From Mycolicibacterium hodleri (lineage in GTDB: Bacteria > Actinomycetota > Actinomycetes > Mycobacteriales > Mycobacteriaceae): 64,000 nt of DNA. This document shows, piece after piece, positions 58,808-64,000 of the stretch. The notes beneath the pieces are model-generated. The model saw nothing but the letters and a program-made list of their open reading frames with translations. It had not been told where the DNA came from and made no database searches. Where the stretch lies: assembly GCF_006439015.1 (NCBI RefSeq), contig NZ_RCZG01000002.1, positions 434,001-498,000 on the forward strand, given 5' to 3'. Position 1 is the stretch's first letter. Each line of letters begins with the position of its first letter. Both the position numbers and the translations under genes were made by a program.

Positions 58808-58857
58808 GTTGGCCGATCTTACTGCGATGTCCATCAATGTCTGTCCGATCGGCCAAC
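58808..58857. promoter_or_regulatory. 11-bp inverted repeat between the PucR gene and pruA
   Basis: GTTGGCCGATC (58808-58818) and GATCGGCCAAC (58847-58857) are perfect complements, centred 39 bp apart (near four helical turns), in the 83-bp gap between the divergent genes. This is a good candidate for the PucR-type activator's binding site. Confidence 0.6.
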
Positions 58858-58890
58858 GGGTGAGGCGTTGAGATACGAGACGCTGGTCAC

Positions 58891-60540
58891 ATGAGCACAT
58901 CGCATGCCTTCGCGGCCGTCACCGACGTTCCGGTTCCCGCCAACGAGCCGGTGCGCGAGTATGCCCCCGGCAGTCCGGAACGCAGCAGGCTCGTCGCCGA
59001 GCTGACCGCGATGAACTCCGCCGAGCCCATCGATTTGCCGCACGTGATCGCCGGCAGGCACACGATGGGCAGTGGCGAGCGAATCGACGTCGTCCAGCCG
59101 CATCGCCACCGCGCCGTGCTGGGCACCCTGACGAATGCCGGTCACGCCGAGGCCAGCGCAGCGGTGGACGCTGCGATCGCGGCCAAGTCCGCATGGGCGG
59201 CGACACCGTTCGACGAGCGGGCCGCGGTCTTCCTTCGCGCCGCGGAGCTTCTTGCCGGGCCGTGGCGCGACAAGCTGGCCGCCGCCACGATGCTCGGCCA
59301 GTCCAAGACGGTCTATCAGGCCGAGATCGACGCGTCGTGTGAGCTCGTCGACTTCTGGCGCTTCAACGTGGCCTTCGCCAGGCAACTGATGGCGCAGCAG
59401 CCGATGAGCGCACCCGGCGTCTGGAACCGCACCGACTACCGCCCCCTCGAAGGCTTCGTCTACGCCATCACCCCGTTCAACTTCACCGCGATCGCAGGCA
59501 ACCTGCCGACCGCGCCGGCTCTCATGGGCAATACCGTCGTGTGGAAACCGTCGGTGACGCAGACGTTCTCGGCATATCTGACGATGCAGCTGCTCGAGGC
59601 GGCCGGTCTTCCGCCGGGTGTCATCAACCTGGTGACGGGCGATGGCTATGCCGTATCCGAGGTGGTGCTAGCGGATCCGCGGCTGGCGGGCATCCACTTC
59701 ACCGGGTCGACTCCCACGTTTCAACATCTGTGGCGTGAGGTGGGCGCCAACGTCAGTCGCTACGACACCTACCCTCGGCTCGTCGGTGAAACCGGCGGCA
59801 AGGACTTCGTGGTCGCTCACGCCTCGGCCCGACCAGACGTCTTGCGCACGGCGCTCATTCGCGGTGCCTTCGACTACCAGGGGCAGAAGTGTTCGGCGGC
59901 GTCGCGCGCGTTCGTGCCGAGGTCGGTGTGGCAACGGATGGGTGACGACTTCCTCGATGCCACCGCGAAGCTCGCCTACGGCGACGTGACGGATCTGTCG
60001 AACTACGGCGGCGCGCTGATCGACGAACGTTCCTTCGTCAAGAACGTCAACGCCATCGAGCGGGCGAAGGGTGCGGCAGGGGTGACGATCGCCGTCGGCG
60101 GCGAATACGACGACAGCGAAGGCTATTTCGTCCGGCCCACGGTGCTACTGTCCGACGACCCCACCGACGAGGCGTTCTCGCAGGAGTACTTCGGTCCGAT
60201 TCTGGCCGTCCACGTCTACGACGACGACTGCTGGGACGATGTACTCGGCGTCGTCGACGCCGGATCGAAGTACGCGCTCACGGGTGCCGTCATCGCTGAC
60301 GATCGATCGGCCGTGCTGGCCGCCGAGGACCGATTGCGTTATGCCGCAGGCAACTTCTACGTCAACGACAAACCCACCGGTGCCGTGGTCGGGCAGCAGC
60401 CGTTCGGTGGCTCGCGGGCATCTGGGACCAATGACAAGGCCGGCTCCCCTCTCAATCTCCTGCGCTGGACATCGGCACGTTCGATCAAGGAGACGTTCGT
60501 CCCACCGGTCAACCACGACTACCCCCACATGGAGAAATGA
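58891..60540 (+). CDS. pruA: L-glutamate gamma-semialdehyde (P5C) dehydrogenase
   Basis: This 549-aa aldehyde dehydrogenase (Rv1187/RocA homologue) oxidises L-glutamate 5-semialdehyde to glutamate with NAD, the second step of proline breakdown. Catalytic Cys334 is in QGQKCSAASRA and the conserved Glu300 in LVGETGGKDF; PFNFTAIAGN and VVWKPS mark the cofactor site. ATG 58891 is the start. The next gene overlaps it by 4 nt (ATGA), making a pruA-pruB operon that detoxifies the semialdehyde as it forms. Confidence 0.94.
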   Translation: MSTSHAFAAVTDVPVPANEPVREYAPGSPERSRLVAELTAMNSAEPIDLPHVIAGRHTMGSGERIDVVQPHRHRAVLGTLTNAGHAEASAAVDAAIAAKSAWAATPFDERAAVFLRAAELLAGPWRDKLAAATMLGQSKTVYQAEIDASCELVDFWRFNVAFARQLMAQQPMSAPGVWNRTDYRPLEGFVYAITPFNFTAIAGNLPTAPALMGNTVVWKPSVTQTFSAYLTMQLLEAAGLPPGVINLVTGDGYAVSEVVLADPRLAGIHFTGSTPTFQHLWREVGANVSRYDTYPRLVGETGGKDFVVAHASARPDVLRTALIRGAFDYQGQKCSAASRAFVPRSVWQRMGDDFLDATAKLAYGDVTDLSNYGGALIDERSFVKNVNAIERAKGAAGVTIAVGGEYDDSEGYFVRPTVLLSDDPTDEAFSQEYFGPILAVHVYDDDCWDDVLGVVDAGSKYALTGAVIADDRSAVLAAEDRLRYAAGNFYVNDKPTGAVVGQQPFGGSRASGTNDKAGSPLNLLRWTSARSIKETFVPPVNHDYPHMEK

Positions 60541-61505
60541 CGATGGGCCTCTTTCAGAAAGTCGCACGCCCAGCCATCCTCGCCGCCGCGAGGTCCGATG
60601 GACTCCGCCGGACGGCGGAACGGCTGCCCGTCACCCGCGAGGTCGTCCACCGCTTCGTCCCGGGTGAAACCGTCGAGCATGCACTGACCTCGGTTGCGGA
60701 ACTTCGGGATTCCCACCGGTTCGTCTCGATCGACTACCTCGGTGAAGACGTCACCGACGCCGACGCGGCAGACGCGACCGTGCGGGCCTATGTCGAGGTG
60801 CTCGACGCCTTTGCCCAACGCGGCGAGACGCAAGACGATCCGCGACCGTTGGAGGTGTCCCTGAAACTCTCGGCGCTGGGGCAGGCACTGCCGCGCGACG
60901 GCGAGAAGATCGCCCTGGAGAACGCACATGTCATCTGCACCAAGGCGCGCGATGTCGGTGCCTGGGTCACCGTCGACGCAGAGGACCACACCACCACCGA
61001 TTCCACGCTGTCGATCGTGCGCGATCTGCGCGGTGACTTCGGCTGGCTCGGGACGGTCTTGCAGGCATACCTGAAGCGCACCGAAGGCGACTGCGAGGAG
61101 TTCGCGGCCTCAGGTGCCAGGATCCGCCTGTGCAAGGGCGCCTACGACGAGCCCGCCTCGGTGGCATTCCGCGACGGTAACGAGGTCACCGACTCCTATC
61201 TGCGGTGCCTGCGCGTGCTGATGTCGGGCGAGGGCTACCCGATGGTGGCCTCGCACGACCCGGCGATCATTGACGCGGTGCCCGCCATGGCCCGTGAATT
61301 CGGCAGAGGCGTAGACGACTTCGAATACCAGATGCTGTACGGCATCCGCGATGGCGAACAGCGCAGGCTTGCCGACGAGGGAAACCACGTCAGGGTCTAC
61401 GTGCCGTTCGGCACCCAGTGGTACGGATACTTCGTGCGTCGACTCGCCGAGCGGCCCGCCAATCTGACGTTCTTTCTGCGGGCGTTGACCGAGCGGCGGC
61501 GCTGA
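60537..61505 (+). CDS. pruB: Proline dehydrogenase
   Basis: This 322-aa monofunctional FAD-dependent proline dehydrogenase (Rv1188 homologue) is a TIM barrel. The proline- and FAD-binding motifs are visible: LKLSALGQ, VTVDAEDHTTTDST, RIRLCKGAYDEPA, FEYQMLYGIRDGEQ and YGYFVRRLAERPANL, the last with the paired arginines that hold the proline carboxylate. It oxidises proline to P5C and feeds electrons to the quinone pool. Translation is coupled to pruA. Confidence 0.93.
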   Translation: MTMGLFQKVARPAILAAARSDGLRRTAERLPVTREVVHRFVPGETVEHALTSVAELRDSHRFVSIDYLGEDVTDADAADATVRAYVEVLDAFAQRGETQDDPRPLEVSLKLSALGQALPRDGEKIALENAHVICTKARDVGAWVTVDAEDHTTTDSTLSIVRDLRGDFGWLGTVLQAYLKRTEGDCEEFAASGARIRLCKGAYDEPASVAFRDGNEVTDSYLRCLRVLMSGEGYPMVASHDPAIIDAVPAMAREFGRGVDDFEYQMLYGIRDGEQRRLADEGNHVRVYVPFGTQWYGYFVRRLAERPANLTFFLRALTERRR

Positions 61506-61542
61506 GACGCCTCGCCGAGGCTGCGCTTGGAGAATCGGCCCG

Positions 61543-62085
61543 CTATCCGCGCAGCCGCAGCATCATCCACGCGGCCATCGTCTGTGCGTCGGTAATCGTG
61601 CCGTCGACGATCATCCGGTCGATCTGTTCACCGGTGAACCACTCGCTGTGCATGTCCTGTTCCTCCACCTCGCGCTCGTGGTCACCCTCCGTGATTCCGG
61701 TCGCCAGGAACACCCAGCCGCGTTGGCTGCTCATCCCCGGCGCGACGTCGAGCTGACCGAGGACGACCATCGACGTGGCACGCAGTCCCGTTTCCTCACG
61801 GAGCTCGCCCGCGGCGAGTTCGGCGGGCGGGGGCTCCTCACCGTCGAGGGTTCCCGGAGCAGTGCCCTGTGGGAACTCCCATCGCCGCACCCCGATCGGA
61901 TAGCGGAACTGTTCGACGAGCCGGAACCGGTCGCCGTCGGTAGCCATCACCAGGGCGTACGTCGGTTTGTCGATGACGCCGTAGATGCCGACGCTGCCGT
62001 CCGGCCTGCGGATGTCGTCTTCGCGCACGATCATCCAGGCATTCCGGTACACCACGCGCGAGCCGACGCGTTCGATGGGATCCAC
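61543..62085 (-). CDS. Nudix hydrolase, ADP-ribose pyrophosphatase-like
   Basis: This 180-aa Nudix protein has the box GTAPGTLDGEEPPPAELAAG followed by ELREETGL, with a slightly enlarged loop, plus FRLVEQFRYPIGVRRWEFPQG before it, the pattern of ADP-ribose/NDP-sugar pyrophosphatases. GTG 62085 begins VDPIERVGSRVVY. The frame beyond it, to 62529, overlaps fadD36 on the other strand and is shadow. It is convergent with pruB and divergent from fadD36. Confidence 0.87.
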   Translation of the reverse strand: MDPIERVGSRVVYRNAWMIVREDDIRRPDGSVGIYGVIDKPTYALVMATDGDRFRLVEQFRYPIGVRRWEFPQGTAPGTLDGEEPPPAELAAGELREETGLRATSMVVLGQLDVAPGMSSQRGWVFLATGITEGDHEREVEEQDMHSEWFTGEQIDRMIVDGTITDAQTMAAWMMLRLRG

Positions 62086-62163
62086 CCGACCAGTATCGGT
62101 TGTCCGCGAAGATGCGTGCCGACCTGCGACCCGGGAAGCAATCCAGCACGGTAGCCTCCCTGT

Positions 62164-63561
62164 GTGCTGCTGGCCTCGCTCAATCCTTCGGCCGTTGCCG
62201 CCGGTCACGACGTCGGCGATGCGGTGCGCATCGATGGCGCGACTCTGAGCCGAAGCGACCTCGTCGGCGCGGCGACATCCGTGGCCGAGCGCGTCGCGGG
62301 CGCCGGCCGCGTGGCCGTCCTCGCCACCCCCACTGCGACGACGGTGCTCGCCGTCACCGGCTGCCTGATCGCGGGGGTGCCGGTGGTCCCGGTACCCGCC
62401 GACGTCGGTGCAGCCGAGCGCCGCCACATCCTGAACGATTCCGGAGCGGTGGCATGGTTGGGCGAGGTGCCAGCCGAACCCGAGGGACTGCCGCACGTCC
62501 CCGTTCGTCTGCATGCGCGGTCGTGGCACCGGTATGCCGAGCCGTCACCGGATGCCACCGCCATGATCATCTACACCTCGGGCACGACGGGACCGCCCAA
62601 GGGCGTGGTGATCAGCCGGCGCGCCATCGCAGCGGACATCGACGCGCTCGCGACGGCCTGGGCGTGGACGCCGGAAGACACCCTGGTTCACGGCCTGCCG
62701 CTATTCCACGTGCACGGGCTGATCCTCGGCCTGCTCGGGTCGCTTCGCATCGGAAACCGCTTCGTGCACACGGGGAAGCCGTCGCCTGCTGCCTATGCGG
62801 CGGCGGGGGGTTCGCTGTACTTCGGAGTCCCGACGGTGTGGTCCCGGGTCGTCAGTGACCTCGATGCCGCCCTGGCGCTGTCGTCAGCGCGACTGCTGGT
62901 GTCCGGCAGCGCTCCGCTGCCGGTCCCCGTGTTCGACGACCTCGTGCGTCTGACAGGCCACGCCCCCGTCGAGCGGTACGGCAGCACCGAGTCGCTGATT
63001 ACGCTCAGCACGCTGGTCGACGGCGAACGTCGTCCCGGCTGGGTCGGGCTTCCACTCGCTGGGGTGCAGACGCGGCTGGCCGACGACGACGGCGCGCCAG
63101 TTTCGCACGATGGGGCAACCATTGGGCGACTTGAGGTTCGCGGTCCGGCCTTGTTCGACGGCTATGTCAACCGGCCCGACGCCACGGCGGAGGTCTTGGA
63201 CGCCGACGGGTGGTATCACACCGGCGACGTCGCCGTCATCGACGGCGACGGCATGCACCGCATCGTCGGACGGGAGTCCGTCGACCTCATCAAGTCCGGC
63301 GGCTATCGCATCGGCGCGGGAGAGATCGAGACCGTCCTGCTTGGGCACGCGGGGGTCGACGAGGCCGCGGTGGTTGGGTTGCCCGACGCCGACCTCGGTC
63401 AACGGATCGTGGCCTTCGTCGTCGGAAGCGCCGCGCCGAAAGAGCTGATCGACCATGTGGCCCAACAGCTTTCGACGCACAAACGACCGCGTGAGGTTCG
63501 CGTCGTCGATGCCCTTCCCCGGAACGCCATGGGCAAGGTTCTCAAGAAGGAGCTTTCATGA
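62164..63561 (+). CDS. fadD36: Fatty-acyl-CoA/acyl-AMP ligase FadD36
   Basis: This 465-aa adenylate-forming enzyme is close to M. tuberculosis FadD36 (Rv1193). It is shorter than most FadD proteins. Core motifs are MIIYTSGTTGPPKG (about 133-146), VERYGSTES, GWYHTGD, GRESVDLIKSGGYRIGAGEIE and the catalytic C-terminal Lys in NAMGKVLKKEL. The compact size resembles malonyl-CoA synthetases, so a short or dicarboxylic acid could be the substrate. GTG 62164 gives MLLASLNPSAV, the family start. Confidence 0.92.
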   Translation: MLLASLNPSAVAAGHDVGDAVRIDGATLSRSDLVGAATSVAERVAGAGRVAVLATPTATTVLAVTGCLIAGVPVVPVPADVGAAERRHILNDSGAVAWLGEVPAEPEGLPHVPVRLHARSWHRYAEPSPDATAMIIYTSGTTGPPKGVVISRRAIAADIDALATAWAWTPEDTLVHGLPLFHVHGLILGLLGSLRIGNRFVHTGKPSPAAYAAAGGSLYFGVPTVWSRVVSDLDAALALSSARLLVSGSAPLPVPVFDDLVRLTGHAPVERYGSTESLITLSTLVDGERRPGWVGLPLAGVQTRLADDDGAPVSHDGATIGRLEVRGPALFDGYVNRPDATAEVLDADGWYHTGDVAVIDGDGMHRIVGRESVDLIKSGGYRIGAGEIETVLLGHAGVDEAAVVGLPDADLGQRIVAFVVGSAAPKELIDHVAQQLSTHKRPREVRVVDALPRNAMGKVLKKELS

Positions 63562-63902
63562 CGCTGCGGTTCACGGAGGTGTGCATCGACGCGGCAGACA
63601 TTCAGGTGCTCGGGCAGTGGTGGGCAGGCGTGCTCGGATGGCCCGCCGAGACCACCGACGACGGCGACGTCATCCTGCGCGCGGCGGTGGGTCCGGACTG
63701 GTTGTTCCTCGCCGTCCACGATGACAAGGTCGTGAAGAACCGCATCCACTTCGACTTCACGCCGGACGATCAGCAGGCCGAGGTAGACCGCCTGGTCGCC
63801 TTGGGTGCGCGGCACGTCGACATCGGGCAGGGCGACGAATCCTGGGTCGTGCTGGCAGATCCCGAGGGCAACGAGTTCTGCGTCCTGGCAGCCGAGAACT
63901 GA
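63558..63902 (+). CDS. VOC family (glyoxalase-like) protein
   Basis: This 114-aa protein has one vicinal-oxygen-chelate domain of the Glyoxalase_6 type: RFTEVCIDAADIQVLGQWW at the start and WVVLADPEGNEFCVLA at the end, with the usual paired beta-alpha-beta modules. The metal ligands are not certain. ATG 63558 overlaps the fadD36 stop by 4 nt, so it is cotranslated with the ligase. Function unknown. Confidence 0.87.
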   Translation: MTLRFTEVCIDAADIQVLGQWWAGVLGWPAETTDDGDVILRAAVGPDWLFLAVHDDKVVKNRIHFDFTPDDQQAEVDRLVALGARHVDIGQGDESWVVLADPEGNEFCVLAAEN

Positions 63903-64000
63903 CCCGCTCTCATCGCCCGACCGCCGGGCTCCGGTTCCACAGGAACTTCACGCCTCCCGCACAGATCATGGTGTCAGGATGACCGCGTGTGTCGACTGTG
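63903..64000. other. Window end, no clear gene
   Basis: The last 98 bases contain no convincing coding sequence. An ATG at 63979 (MTACVDC) after GTCAGG could open a new plus-strand gene, but only seven codons are visible. Confidence 0.4.

Overview
The window is about 64 kb of GC-rich chromosomal DNA from a mycobacterium, most likely a fast-growing environmental Mycolicibacterium-type species. The evidence is gene content: mycothiol (mshB), coenzyme F420 (fbiC and an Rv1155-like F420 protein), polar PIM/LAM synthesis (pimE, lpqW), an MmpL transporter, alpha-methylacyl-CoA racemase (mcr), and an order of genes that follows M. tuberculosis Rv1143 to Rv1193 closely. Rv numbers are given from memory of that genome and were not searched. 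No insertion sequences, phage genes, rRNA, tRNA or CRISPR arrays were seen. Many genes overlap by 4 nt (ATGA/GTGA), which marks the operons.

Layout. 1-15.4 kb: lipid and accessory genes. These are a hydrolase tail, a WS/DGAT-like protein, DoxX, a DUF3556 membrane protein behind a KstR-like box, a GntR regulator divergent from a thiolase/enoyl-CoA hydratase/acyl-CoA dehydrogenase operon, a fasciclin protein, two MFS transporters, a GlxA-type AraC regulator, a gamma carbonic anhydrase, a CPBP protease and an orphan HicB. 15.5-27.4 kb: the echA/mcr/SDR/nitronate monooxygenase cluster, then mmpL13 with its TetR and a methyltransferase, a sirtuin, a small GntR, two paralogous O-methyltransferases flanking a DUF1697 gene, and the F420-type PPOX protein. 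27.5-35.0 kb: a block lying between the Rv1155 and Rv1156 homologues. It holds a frameshifted MFS gene and a six-gene operon in which a LytS-type kinase and LytTR regulator precede two DUF485/sodium-solute-symporter pairs.

35-44.8 kb: HhH-GPD repair protein, nitroreductase, two Ala/Pro-rich secreted proteins, pimE, pterin dehydratase, mutT2, two small cysteine proteins (where M. tuberculosis has narGHJI), typA and lpqW. 44.8-52.7 kb: ClC channel, mshB, two small genes, fbiC, DUF2231, P1 peptidase, YceI. 52.7-57.1 kb: fadH with its PadR regulator, fdxC and dapC. 57.2-64 kb: PucR-type regulator divergent from pruA-pruB (proline to glutamate), a Nudix protein, fadD36 and a VOC protein.

Main points of interest. 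A five-copy 32-bp tandem array upstream of pimE puts the only upstream canonical start codons out of frame with the gene, so copy number could set PimE expression. A five-copy 36-bp array at the fdxC/dapC junction shares the core GAGCGRAGCGA and also precedes a gene with no canonical start. Several strong palindromes allow regulator-target predictions: CCAACC-N4-GGTTGG at two fatty-acyl-CoA loci, and sites at hicB, mmpL13, yceI, padR-fadH and pucR-pruA. A 55-aa Cys-rich protein lies antisense to the over-extended typA reading frame.
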